DNA of 64,000 nucleotides, taken from positions 1 through 64,000 of the forward strand of contig CBDDLT010000023.1 of assembly GCA_965230755.1 (NCBI GenBank), read 5' to 3'. The notes under the pieces are model-generated. The model ran no database searches and was not told where the DNA came from. It was given only the letters and a program-made list of their open reading frames with translations. The position numbers and the translations under genes were made by a program. This stretch comes from DATFJT01 sp965230755 (lineage in GTDB: Bacteria > Bacteroidota > Bacteroidia > Chitinophagales > Saprospiraceae). Below are positions 46,151 through 54,622 of the stretch, one piece after another. Numbering within the stretch: the stretch's first letter is position 1; the number at the start of each line of letters is the position of its first letter.

Positions 46151-47332
46151 ATGGCGTTACTTGAAAGGCTTGGACAATTAGGTGCAGAGTTCGATACAAT
46201 CTGGCAATCTCAGCCCAAATGCGCGAATTTCGCGGATTGCGCATATGAGTTTCTCTCGACATTAGAACTTCCACCATTTTCTTGGAAAGAAGTGGAAGGA
46301 TATGCACTTCGTGTTGGAAACCACTCAGATTTTGGAGATCTCAATATTTTAGCATATCAAAATGATCATTTTGTAATTGAAGTTTTGGTTTGGGAGTCCA
46401 GTTCTCCCGACATCCATAGCCACTCTTTTTCGGGAGCTTTTCGTGTCTTATTAGGAGGAAGCGTTCATGCTTCGTATGCAATAAAGAAAGTTAAATGGTC
46501 TTCGCCAGGACTCGTTTTAGGAGAAGTTGTCCTAAAAGATCTGTCGGTACTCCGAGTTGGTGATGCACATGTAATTAAGCCAGGACTTGAGTTTCTACAT
46601 GGACTTTATCACTGGCACGCACCCTCTATTACAATTGTATTACGCACTAAAAAAGATGACGATCACACTCATCAATTTGTTCTTCCAAAACCGGAGATTT
46701 CCCTGCAAGTTATTGGTACAGGTCGTCAAGTTGCCAATGACGGCCCGCTACATGCCTTTAGAAATCTAATTGCTTTCAGGCCTTGGATAGAGGTCGAGCG
46801 TGCACTAATAGAGGCACTAGATGAACTCCCAATTTGGCGAATTTGGTCTATTTTTTCCGAAGTCGGACAAAGGTTTAGTCCCCTTACAAGAAAAAAAGTA
46901 CTTGCTGCTTTGCCGGCTCCACTTCGTGAGATGCCTCCAACAAAAAAACACTCATCAATACTTAGGGATGCACGTCCTTTGCTAACAACGGATCGTTCTC
47001 GAATGGTTGCAGGCATGCTACTATTTGCTCCTTCTCGAACCGTTTTGTTGGAGGCAATAACTCGAGAATTTCCTGACGAGGACCCGATTACTTGGCTTTC
47101 AGATGCTACAAGTGAAATGTTTGATCTTTTATTGTCGGACCCCCTTGCTACTAAAGTATCCAGATACATTGTTCCAGATATTTTAAATGGATATAAGATA
47201 GAACAAGTGCTAATATCCCTCCATCAATCATTTGTTGCGACTTGGATAGAAGAAAACGAACAGTACATCAGGGCCATATATAAAATTATTCTGGCAGAGG
47301 TATATCGTTTTGTTCGAACACCGGTCTTCTAA
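46151..47332 (+). CDS. Cupin-fold protein with helical C-terminal domain, RiPP-locus associated
   Basis: A 393-aa protein with ATG 46151 and a purine-rich RBS-like stretch (aaaaggaaaa) before it; the frame opens at TTG 46118. The N-terminal 190 residues look like a cupin: motif 1 SPDIHSHSFSGAFRVLLGGSV (His-x-His...Gly) and motif 2 PGLEFLHGLYHWHAPSITIV supply candidate metal-binding His residues in the order seen in thiol dioxygenases and related cupins. The C-terminal 200 residues are mainly helical with no motif I recognise. It is convergent with LanKC and follows the GG-leader peptide, so it may modify the peptide or its Cys, but this is inference. Confidence 0.6.
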   Translation: MALLERLGQLGAEFDTIWQSQPKCANFADCAYEFLSTLELPPFSWKEVEGYALRVGNHSDFGDLNILAYQNDHFVIEVLVWESSSPDIHSHSFSGAFRVLLGGSVHASYAIKKVKWSSPGLVLGEVVLKDLSVLRVGDAHVIKPGLEFLHGLYHWHAPSITIVLRTKKDDDHTHQFVLPKPEISLQVIGTGRQVANDGPLHAFRNLIAFRPWIEVERALIEALDELPIWRIWSIFSEVGQRFSPLTRKKVLAALPAPLREMPPTKKHSSILRDARPLLTTDRSRMVAGMLLFAPSRTVLLEAITREFPDEDPITWLSDATSEMFDLLLSDPLATKVSRYIVPDILNGYKIEQVLISLHQSFVATWIEENEQYIRAIYKIILAEVYRFVRTPVF

Positions 47333-47466
47333 CCTACAAAATACAGAAACTATATACCAGAATGGTCTATTCTTATCTTCAAAATTATCGCATTAAAATC
47401 TTGAACTGTATTGAAAGATTATGGATTCACTTATCTAATTACAGGGTGAAGAGCTTAAAATTTATT

Positions 47467-50025
47467 TTATCGAAATTCAAAACTTTGCTCTATATCAAAA
47501 AGCCTTCGTTGTGACCCGGGATTAATTAATCTATGAATAAAATGTGCTATACCTGAAGATCCAGTTCCATAATCGAAGGAAACCCTGGTGAGAGATTCAG
47601 AAGGCGTGCAAAGACCTAATTCTGTTTCAAATGTAAACATCTTGATACAATCGACAATATTTTCAAGCTGATCATCAAATTCATTAGTCTGAAAGAATTG
47701 TTGAAAGTCTAGAAAAAACTCTCCTATGCCTGCAATTCCGGTAAACAGGCCAGGATGCCCTGAGTATTTAAGACTACAACCATTTGCAATTTTTTTCGCA
47801 TACTCATAATACACAGGATTCTTTGTTGTTTCGTACATGCGACAAGCTACAGATCCAATTCCAGCGGATCCTATCCTAAAATAAGGCATTTGACGGATAT
47901 CATCACCTCCTCCTTGCCAGTAGAGTGTGGTATTTTCAGTTGAATAAGATCTAGCGATTTCAGTCTTGAATGCTGATTCAGCAACTTCCAGATATCTTGG
48001 TATTTGGGCAATTCTGAACAAGGTCAAATAAAAGAAAGCTAAACCTGAATGTCCATGTCCAAAGCCATTCCGTTCTAATTCCCAAGTATATGAACCATTA
48101 CCCGGCGCTGGATTAGACATTTCTAAGATTTTATCCGCTATATTGATTGCCCTCTCCAGGTATTCTTCTCTCCGCAAAATGCAGAAGAAATACAAGCAGG
48201 TCATTCCAACACCAGCTGCGCCAAAAAAGATATCTATTCTGTCCATTAACAAATCGCTGTTTAAAGCACGCCTCAACCATTGCTCTGCTTCTTTAAATCG
48301 ACCTAACTCCATCAATCCCCAAGAGATTCCCGAGCTACCCATAAACAATCCTGGAGCGTAATTCCGATCGACATTAAGAGCTAGTGAAATCCAATCATGT
48401 ACTTTGCTTGGAACAGTTTCTCCGACAAGTGAGAACGTTGGCGCTGTACCTACCGCTCCAAATGCCATTGAAAGAGGATTACTATTTAACCCACGGTAGT
48501 CACACGCCCAAAGATAATTTGAAGCAGCTACACCGATCCCATTTTTTATACCAGACATTAGTCCGTCTAGTATTTCATTTCTTTCTAATGAAGAGTGACG
48601 TGAGTCATCCAATTGTATATTGGGTTCTATCTGAATACAAATGTCCAAGAAGTCAGGATAGTCTGAGGAAAACCGTCGAACTAATCTCCAATTTAATAAA
48701 GGATTTAACGACGAGCCTACCTGGACCGGAAGAATTAGACTTGAGATTACTTTACGATGTGCTCTCAGATCTGATTCGGTTGTAACGGCTGTATTGTTAC
48801 GATCTTGATATCCAATTGTATATACTTGAACATCCAAGTCATCCCCAGTATATCTGGCAGCCTCGAAGTCAATTAACCAAATATCCAAAGTCGCTGGATT
48901 GATCATTACATTCTGAGGTGCTAAATCCCCAATGATTACACCAGCTTTATGTATTTCTTGAAGGGCGATGAGTAAACGTTCCCAAATCACCCTAAAGGTT
49001 TCATAAGCATTGCGAATATCTATTAAAGAAGGGTTAGATTCATGTAGAGACGAGAATACCGGTGAAGACCTAAATTTTGAAAGTACGATCCCGTCAATAT
49101 ATTCCATTACAATAAAGGAATTGTTCGCTACCCAAAAAAAATCAATTGGTTTTGGTGTAACACCAGAATCCTTAAGTAGATTTAGAATGCTATACTCCCT
49201 GATTAGTAGTTTCGTGGCTTGTACTCCGGAAGTTACAATGCCATGGCGGGCTTCTTTTACAACAACTATTCGATCATCCAATAAGTCCTTTGCAAGTAGA
49301 ACAGATCCTGCATTTGAACTATGTAACACTTCCGTTATGGTATATCGATTGTTCAAAATTATGGGATCCTCAATATCTATTTCTGAAAAGAACTTGGTTT
49401 CTCCTAGATTACCTGAAACTAAGGATAAAACACCATCTTTGATCCTTCTCCCTTCGATAGTTAAATATCTTTCATATTCGCCAAAAACGTTCACGACTTT
49501 AGGTGGTTCAAATGATCCATATCTAAAAAATACTGTCTTTGAGCCAGGAACAGGTCGGTCGGTGTGAATATAAGGACCTCCGCCTTCAGGCAGAATATTA
49601 CATAAATCCATAACAGTGTCGAAAAACTCCTCCTCATCTTTGGGAAACACGGTAATAAACTTCCCACAACTCCATGAGCTATAGTTCTTGGAATTAGCTA
49701 ATTCATGAATAACTTCATCCACCAAAAATTTAAATGATATAGCTTTGCCAATTGCAAATTTAGCAACTAAACTGAGCATTTCTGCGGCAGGCTCAAGAGC
49801 AGAACTCAGATGTATTTTATACCCGCATTTGGGAAGTCGAGAATTACGTGGAATAACATGCCACCATGCGCCATTTCTAATTTGCTCCAAATCTTCGTGT
49901 GCATAACGAGTCAATAAAGACAGATATGTTTTACGCGGAACGTAATCTCCTAAGGTTGCGTAGTAAAAGGGATTAGCATAGAGATAGGGAATCGGGATAA
50001 GACTATTCTTCCTTTCGATACTCAT
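47467..50025 (-). CDS. Class III-like lanthipeptide synthetase (LanKC)
   Basis: An 852-aa three-domain enzyme. Residues 1-200 resemble the N-terminal lyase region of LanKC (LYANPFYYATLGDYVP, WWHVIPRNSRLPKCGYKIHL). Residues about 225-480 are a Ser/Thr-kinase-like domain: glycine loop SSNAGSVLLAKD, ATP-binding Lys in RIVVVKEARHG, catalytic loop VIIGDLAPQNVMINP, and metal-binding Asp in WLIDFEAAR. Residues about 520-850 are LanC-like with Gly motifs GFGHGHSGLAFFYL, IGSAGIGSVACRMYE, GHPGLFTGIAGIGEF and DYGTGSSGIAHFI. The Cys-Cys-His zinc ligands of LanC are not seen, as in class III rather than class IV. It phosphorylates, dehydrates and cyclises Ser/Thr and Cys residues in a precursor. ATG 50025 is used; the frame opens at TTG 50034. 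Confidence 0.87.
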   Translation of the reverse strand: MSIERKNSLIPIPYLYANPFYYATLGDYVPRKTYLSLLTRYAHEDLEQIRNGAWWHVIPRNSRLPKCGYKIHLSSALEPAAEMLSLVAKFAIGKAISFKFLVDEVIHELANSKNYSSWSCGKFITVFPKDEEEFFDTVMDLCNILPEGGGPYIHTDRPVPGSKTVFFRYGSFEPPKVVNVFGEYERYLTIEGRRIKDGVLSLVSGNLGETKFFSEIDIEDPIILNNRYTITEVLHSSNAGSVLLAKDLLDDRIVVVKEARHGIVTSGVQATKLLIREYSILNLLKDSGVTPKPIDFFWVANNSFIVMEYIDGIVLSKFRSSPVFSSLHESNPSLIDIRNAYETFRVIWERLLIALQEIHKAGVIIGDLAPQNVMINPATLDIWLIDFEAARYTGDDLDVQVYTIGYQDRNNTAVTTESDLRAHRKVISSLILPVQVGSSLNPLLNWRLVRRFSSDYPDFLDICIQIEPNIQLDDSRHSSLERNEILDGLMSGIKNGIGVAASNYLWACDYRGLNSNPLSMAFGAVGTAPTFSLVGETVPSKVHDWISLALNVDRNYAPGLFMGSSGISWGLMELGRFKEAEQWLRRALNSDLLMDRIDIFFGAAGVGMTCLYFFCILRREEYLERAINIADKILEMSNPAPGNGSYTWELERNGFGHGHSGLAFFYLTLFRIAQIPRYLEVAESAFKTEIARSYSTENTTLYWQGGGDDIRQMPYFRIGSAGIGSVACRMYETTKNPVYYEYAKKIANGCSLKYSGHPGLFTGIAGIGEFFLDFQQFFQTNEFDDQLENIVDCIKMFTFETELGLCTPSESLTRVSFDYGTGSSGIAHFIHRLINPGSQRRLFDIEQSFEFR

Positions 50026-50169
50026 ACATACCAATATTCGTATATCAAATGTTGATTACGCAGCAAATTCGAACTCCAAGTGGTAAATAGAGCCTTGAAG
50101 TAGAGGAATACTCTTGCAAGCTGACATTTATAGTGCTTGAGTACTAAGGAGCAACATTAAATTTGCCAA

Positions 50170-50409
50170 TTATTGGACTCGACAGGAACAACTCGTTGAC
50201 GAAGGCTCTACATAATCCAGATCAGCTGTTAAAGCCTTAGCCGCAGTAACCCTGCGATGTAACTTAAGGAGCAGTTCTTGTTCAATGCTATCTGGATTAG
50301 AATCGATAACCTTACCAACTTCAGCCAATCTAGTAGCAGCATTAATGATAGTTTGAGAAATCACATCAATTTCCTCGATGGCATTAGATACATTAGTTTT
50401 ATCCGACAT
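50170..50409 (-). CDS. Candidate lanthipeptide precursor (LanA-like, 79 aa)
   Basis: A 79-aa protein directly upstream of LanKC on the same strand. The first 67 or so residues are a helical, acidic leader (NAIEEIDVISQTIINAATRL ... LLKLHRRVTAAKALTADLDY) and the last dozen, EPSSTSCSCRVQ, are dense in Ser, Thr and two Cys, the residues needed for lanthionine formation. A leader this long is unusual for class III and closer to the longer leaders of other RiPPs. The 135-bp gap to LanKC holds no convincing gene. Confidence rests on position and core composition. Confidence 0.72.
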   Translation of the reverse strand: MSDKTNVSNAIEEIDVISQTIINAATRLAEVGKVIDSNPDSIEQELLLKLHRRVTAAKALTADLDYVEPSSTSCSCRVQ

Positions 50410-50771
50410 TTAAATTAACCTTTATAGTATTATGAAAAAAACAATACAAGTAAATATAACAAGTAACTTACAACAACGCAATAAATAAGATAGATTTATG
50501 TCATTCTTGGTTTTTTCCATTGTAGATTGACTTGAAATAAGAATAACATTAAATATTCTTACAATAAGTTTCTAATTACCACTTATAATGAGTGCGGTAT
50601 TTGTTACCCAGCTTTGAATTTGGGGCCTTCAACTTTTCTAATATCTCCAATTTTACCTTAGTCAATTGGTATTCGTCAACTTTAAAGCCAAGTCATAATT
50701 ATATCCTACTTAGTACTTGTCTACCCATTTCGAATAGAGAATGTAGGTGTAGAATTGCATAGGCCATAGAT
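50410..50771. other. Intergenic region between tRNA-Val and the precursor gene
   Basis: About 360 bp, AT-rich, no ORF of note in any frame. Its left end should contain the minus-strand promoter of the precursor gene (listed separately); nothing else recognisable is seen. Confidence 0.5.
50451..50481 (-). promoter_or_regulatory. Possible promoter of the precursor/LanKC unit
   Basis: On the minus strand TTGCG, an 18-nt spacer and TATATTTA, which differs from the TAnnTTTG box at the last base. It lies about 40 bp before the precursor ATG. Confidence 0.35.
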
Positions 50772-50803
50772 TAAAAAAACCCGCACCATCTCTGATACGG
50801 GTT
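50772..50803 (-). terminator. Rho-independent terminator of tRNA-Val
   Basis: On the minus strand AACCCG-tatcagagatggtg-CGGGTT followed by TTTTT, 11 bp after the tRNA 3' end. Confidence 0.75.
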
Positions 50804-50814
50804 CATTTCTTTGT

Positions 50815-50888
50815 GGGCGGTAAGAGACTCGAACTCCTGACCCCCTGGGTGTAAACCAGGTGCTCTGAACCAACTGAGCTAACCGCCC
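50815..50888 (-). tRNA. tRNA-Val (anticodon TAC)
   Basis: A 74-nt cloverleaf on the minus strand: acceptor GGGCGGT/ACCGCCC, D arm TAGCTCAGTTGGTTCAGAGC, anticodon stem CCTGG/CCAGG with loop TTTACAC (anticodon TAC, reading GUA and related Val codons), T arm with GTTCGAGTC. CCA is not encoded. The RiPP locus begins on its 3' side. Confidence 0.96.
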
Positions 50889-51061
50889 TCAAATTAATTT
50901 TAGTTTTATATAAGAAATCAAATGAAGATCAAGTTTAGAATAAACGGATTCAATTCACTAAATTTCTCAACTAATGCCCTTTTCTTCAAAAGGACTGCAA
51001 ATATAGTTTATGTCAAAATAAAATACAATTATTTTAAAGCTTTATTAAAAATAAGATACTC

Positions 51062-53590
51062 TTGCTCAAAAAGCTATTTCAATTTTTGTTGATTTTGATC
51101 AGTGCCTTCATAGGCGCTATGATATCTATATCGGTCCTTCTGTGGTTTTATGAAGACGAACTGGGAGACAAAATCATCCACGAACTCCAACAAAATTCTC
51201 CAGCAGAAATAACCGTAGAAGATCAGGATTTTAGCTTGTGGAAGTCCCTTCCCCTCGTATCTCTGGACTTACAAAAGATTGTTGTTAAAGATCAAAAGTC
51301 TAATATTCTGCTCAAAGCTGATGTACTTGGCCTCCGATTAAGCCTGCTCAATATTTGGGACAATGAACTGAAAATTGAAAATATTCTAATTCAAAATGGA
51401 CAGTTAAATCTGACCGCGGATAGAAAGGGAAAGTATAACTATGATTTTTTGTTCAATAATTCTGATTCGAAAACAGAAAGCTATTTCCGGAAGTTTAATA
51501 TCGAATATGCCCGGTTAAAGAATTTTTTGGTCTCGATGAAAAACTATCAAGACCAATGGGCCTTCGAATACAATGTAAAAACGGCTAAAGTTAATATCAT
51601 GGCGAGTGGTGAAGATTTGGATTTGGATGGACGCATTTCCGGAACATTGAACCACTTCAAACAAAAGGATAAAAACATTCTAATTAAGGTGCCGTCTGAA
51701 TTCGACTTCGACGCTTCAAGTAAAAACAATCAATGGGTTTTCGCCTCTGAGTCCCTAAGTTTTGGTGGAGAGGATTTTGTCGTTGCCGGAAAGTATCTCA
51801 ATAATGCAAAAAACCAGCTCAACATTGACATCGATCAGAAAGGTGGAAAATTAGATCGTATTAATGATCTCTTCAAGCACCTCTATCCAGAAGACGTCCA
51901 TATAGCACCAGAAGGGAAGTATCAGGCGCAAATCAAATACTCCCAAAATAACAGCATCGCAGAATTTGAGATGACCGGCAATTTGTCCAATGCTTCTCTA
52001 AAAAATAAAAAAGGGAAATCTGTTTTTCATTCGATGTCGGGCAATTATGTTCTGTCTAAACCTAAAAATATTGCTTGGGATAATCTTTCCATTACCCTGT
52101 CCGATCTAAAATGCTCGAATGAAAACTTCAATTTTAACAGTGATATTAAAATGGAAGGAATAAAAAAAACCCGTTATAAAGTTTCCGGCTCGGGCACAAT
52201 TGCTTTATCTCCATTATCCGAGATCATGTCTAGTTCGAACTTTGCCTTCGAAAAAGGAGTGATGAGTACTAACGATATCAAGCTCGATTTTACCCAAGGC
52301 GAGTCTGACTGGATCATCCACCAAGCCGATGGCAAACTTTCTTTCGAACATGTAAAATTCGATTATAATGAACAGATATTCGACATACCCAAGAGTCACT
52401 GGTCCCTGAATAAGGAATTGATTTATTCTGATACTGCAGAACTTTTTATCAATAAAAATCCATTTCGTTGTTCTCTTTCTCTACCCGATCTGAAAGACAA
52501 TCTGCGACAGCGCAGCGTGCAGTTTATTGCCCATCTCAATGCCGAGAAGCTGAATTACGATCTATTGAACAAGGTGCTGGCCTCTATAAGTGAAGATGAT
52601 AAAAGTGATTCAGAACCATGGCGGCTGCATGGAGAATTAACCGGCAGTGTAGATCGCTTCCAATATCAAAAAAATGAGTTTAAAAATGTCACCGCAGATC
52701 TGAATATAGACACCAAAAGGGGCATACTGGATTTCGATATTCAATCCCTGGCCTATGAGGGTGCACTAAATGCAAAAGGCAAATACTATATGTCGTCCGC
52801 TCCTAAACTTCATCTGAATCTGGAAACGGAAAAAGTCAAGATTAAACAACTGCTGAAGAATTTTGACAATTTTGACCAGGAAGTAGTGATGGATAAGAAT
52901 ATAGAGGGCAAAATGGACTCAAAGAATGTTATCCGGTTGTTTTGGGATGAAAAAGGAGAGTATTTGGAAGACCGTCTGGAAATGTATAGCGATATCAGAA
53001 TTACTGATGGAGAGCTCAAAGGCCTCACCATGCTCTATGACTTGTCTTCATTTATTAAACTCAGGGATCTGATGGCTATCAAATTTTCTACCCTTCACAA
53101 TTATCTGGAGGTTTCCAATCAGACGGTATTCATTCCCCAGATGTTCATACAAAGTTCAGCGATGAATATGACCGTAGCCGGAAGACATGGATTCGATAGT
53201 AATATTCGCTATGGATTTAAATTCAATGCGGGACAAATCCTATTGAATAAGCTTAAAAAACACGATAGTCGCCGGAAACCTCTACCTGCTAAAAAGGAGG
53301 GGATGTTTAATATGTACTTCAATATGGAAGGCACGGTCCAAGACTACGAAGTAAAGAATTCTAAGAAATTGGTCAAGTCATATTTCGAAGAGAGCCAAGT
53401 ACACAAATATGTCATCTATGAAGAATTAAAAAGGGCCTATCCCAATATAACCAATCCTGAATACGAACCCACAGAATGGTTGGATGTGGAAGACATACTT
53501 CCATCAAGCTCCGAAAAAAAAGAGGAATATCTCGAACCCATCATGTCAAGAGATGATAATGGAGATGATGATTTTATCGAGGGATTCTAG
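51062..53590 (+). CDS. AsmA-family envelope protein
   Basis: An 842-aa protein with one N-terminal membrane helix (FQFLLILISAFIGAMISISV) and a long beta-rich periplasmic part. The N-terminal AsmA segment is recognisable (PLVSLDLQKIVVKD, ADVLGLRLSLLNIWDNELKI, ENILIQNGQLNL), as is the AsmA_2-type C-terminus (DGELKGLTMLYDLSSFIKL, LEVSNQTVFIPQMFI). AsmA-like proteins form bridge-like structures thought to help phospholipid transport to, or assembly of, the outer membrane. No in-frame ATG precedes the helix, so the TTG at 51062 must be the start. Confidence 0.85.
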   Translation: MLKKLFQFLLILISAFIGAMISISVLLWFYEDELGDKIIHELQQNSPAEITVEDQDFSLWKSLPLVSLDLQKIVVKDQKSNILLKADVLGLRLSLLNIWDNELKIENILIQNGQLNLTADRKGKYNYDFLFNNSDSKTESYFRKFNIEYARLKNFLVSMKNYQDQWAFEYNVKTAKVNIMASGEDLDLDGRISGTLNHFKQKDKNILIKVPSEFDFDASSKNNQWVFASESLSFGGEDFVVAGKYLNNAKNQLNIDIDQKGGKLDRINDLFKHLYPEDVHIAPEGKYQAQIKYSQNNSIAEFEMTGNLSNASLKNKKGKSVFHSMSGNYVLSKPKNIAWDNLSITLSDLKCSNENFNFNSDIKMEGIKKTRYKVSGSGTIALSPLSEIMSSSNFAFEKGVMSTNDIKLDFTQGESDWIIHQADGKLSFEHVKFDYNEQIFDIPKSHWSLNKELIYSDTAELFINKNPFRCSLSLPDLKDNLRQRSVQFIAHLNAEKLNYDLLNKVLASISEDDKSDSEPWRLHGELTGSVDRFQYQKNEFKNVTADLNIDTKRGILDFDIQSLAYEGALNAKGKYYMSSAPKLHLNLETEKVKIKQLLKNFDNFDQEVVMDKNIEGKMDSKNVIRLFWDEKGEYLEDRLEMYSDIRITDGELKGLTMLYDLSSFIKLRDLMAIKFSTLHNYLEVSNQTVFIPQMFIQSSAMNMTVAGRHGFDSNIRYGFKFNAGQILLNKLKKHDSRRKPLPAKKEGMFNMYFNMEGTVQDYEVKNSKKLVKSYFEESQVHKYVIYEELKRAYPNITNPEYEPTEWLDVEDILPSSSEKKEEYLEPIMSRDDNGDDDFIEGF

Positions 53591-53610
53591 GTATTAAACC
53601 CTCCTTATTC

Positions 53611-54606
53611 TTATAATCTTCCCTCAGCTTCTTTATAAATGACATTGGTGACGACCTGCCCTACCGCTTTTAATACGTTCTTGTCGATATTATCCATATC
53701 ATCATTGTGGGTATGCCAATGCGCACCAAAAGTACCGCCGTACTGGTTTGTGGTATAAATAATATTGATCATCGGGCCTATTCCTCCCTGGTTCACGAAG
53801 TAATGGTCATCCGTAATTGGAGCGCCAGTAGCGTTGCTAAAATAGTTGGTATATCCCAATCTCTTAGCCCAGGTCCAGACCTTATTGACGATACCCGGTG
53901 CATATCTCAAGGAATATCCTTCTTTCTTAAACTGAGCACCCTTACTGGCAATCATATCGAGGTTGATGCCAAACTTGAATTTCGAAATATGAGGATTCTT
54001 TGCCCAATATTGAGATCCTAAACACCAAGATCTAACATCTGTATTTCCATTTTCTCCCTGATCTTCCAGGTCAAATAAAATGAAGTCCACTCCTAAGGGT
54101 ATATCATCCTTCGCCAAAATCCTGGCAATTTCCATTATCGCAGCAACACCGCTACCTCCGTCATCTGCCCCCAAAATAGGCTTGTCCTGCATATTTGGAT
54201 CCTGATCCTTTTCTGCCTTAAATCTAGTATCCCAATGCGCACTGATCACCACTCTTTTTTCCAGTTCCGGCTTGTACTGAGCAATAACATTGAAACCGTT
54301 CATCTTTTCTCCAAAATATGCGGTAGCCCCAAACTCCTGAACTATAGTCTTTAGCCCTAAGCCTTCAAAGTGCTGAACGAACCAATCTTTGCACGCTACA
54401 TGAGCATCAGTATTAGGTCGTCTTGGGCCAAAATCTACTTGTTTTTGGATATAATGATAAGCAGAGTCTCTATTGAAAGAGGGCACTTTAAGATTTATAA
54501 CCGGTTTAGCTTCTTCTTTGACTTCTTCCTTTTGTTCCCCTTTACAGGCCATGAGTAAGGCAAAACCAAATAATATCGCCAAAAACCTCCATTGCATATG
54601 CTTCAT
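53611..54606 (-). CDS. M28-family zinc peptidase / glutaminyl-cyclase-like lipoprotein
   Basis: A 331-aa protein with a lipoprotein signal (FLAILFGFALLMACKGE, lipobox LMAC). The M28 catalytic layout is complete: VISAHWDTRF (Zn His), ILGADDGGSGVA (bridging Asp), FDLEDQGE (general base Glu and Zn Glu), FGINLDMIAS (Zn Asp), and HWHTHNDDMDNID (Zn His). FGPRRPNTDAH and the overall size resemble glutaminyl-peptide cyclotransferases, which make N-terminal pyroglutamate, an abundant modification of exported Bacteroidota proteins. Aminopeptidase activity is the alternative. It lies 16 bp downstream of cysS on the same strand. Confidence 0.85.
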   Translation of the reverse strand: MKHMQWRFLAILFGFALLMACKGEQKEEVKEEAKPVINLKVPSFNRDSAYHYIQKQVDFGPRRPNTDAHVACKDWFVQHFEGLGLKTIVQEFGATAYFGEKMNGFNVIAQYKPELEKRVVISAHWDTRFKAEKDQDPNMQDKPILGADDGGSGVAAIMEIARILAKDDIPLGVDFILFDLEDQGENGNTDVRSWCLGSQYWAKNPHISKFKFGINLDMIASKGAQFKKEGYSLRYAPGIVNKVWTWAKRLGYTNYFSNATGAPITDDHYFVNQGGIGPMINIIYTTNQYGGTFGAHWHTHNDDMDNIDKNVLKAVGQVVTNVIYKEAEGRL

Positions 54607-54622
54607 TATTAATTTTTCACTA

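Noticed and set aside
49010..49567. 185-aa plus-strand ORF inside LanKC
   Set aside because: Antisense to the well-defined kinase domain of LanKC, with no signal or known motif.
50040..50165. 23-codon minus-strand frame (MSACKSIPLLQG...) between precursor and LanKC
   Set aside because: Too short, lacks a leader-like or core-like pattern, and has no ribosome-binding or promoter support.
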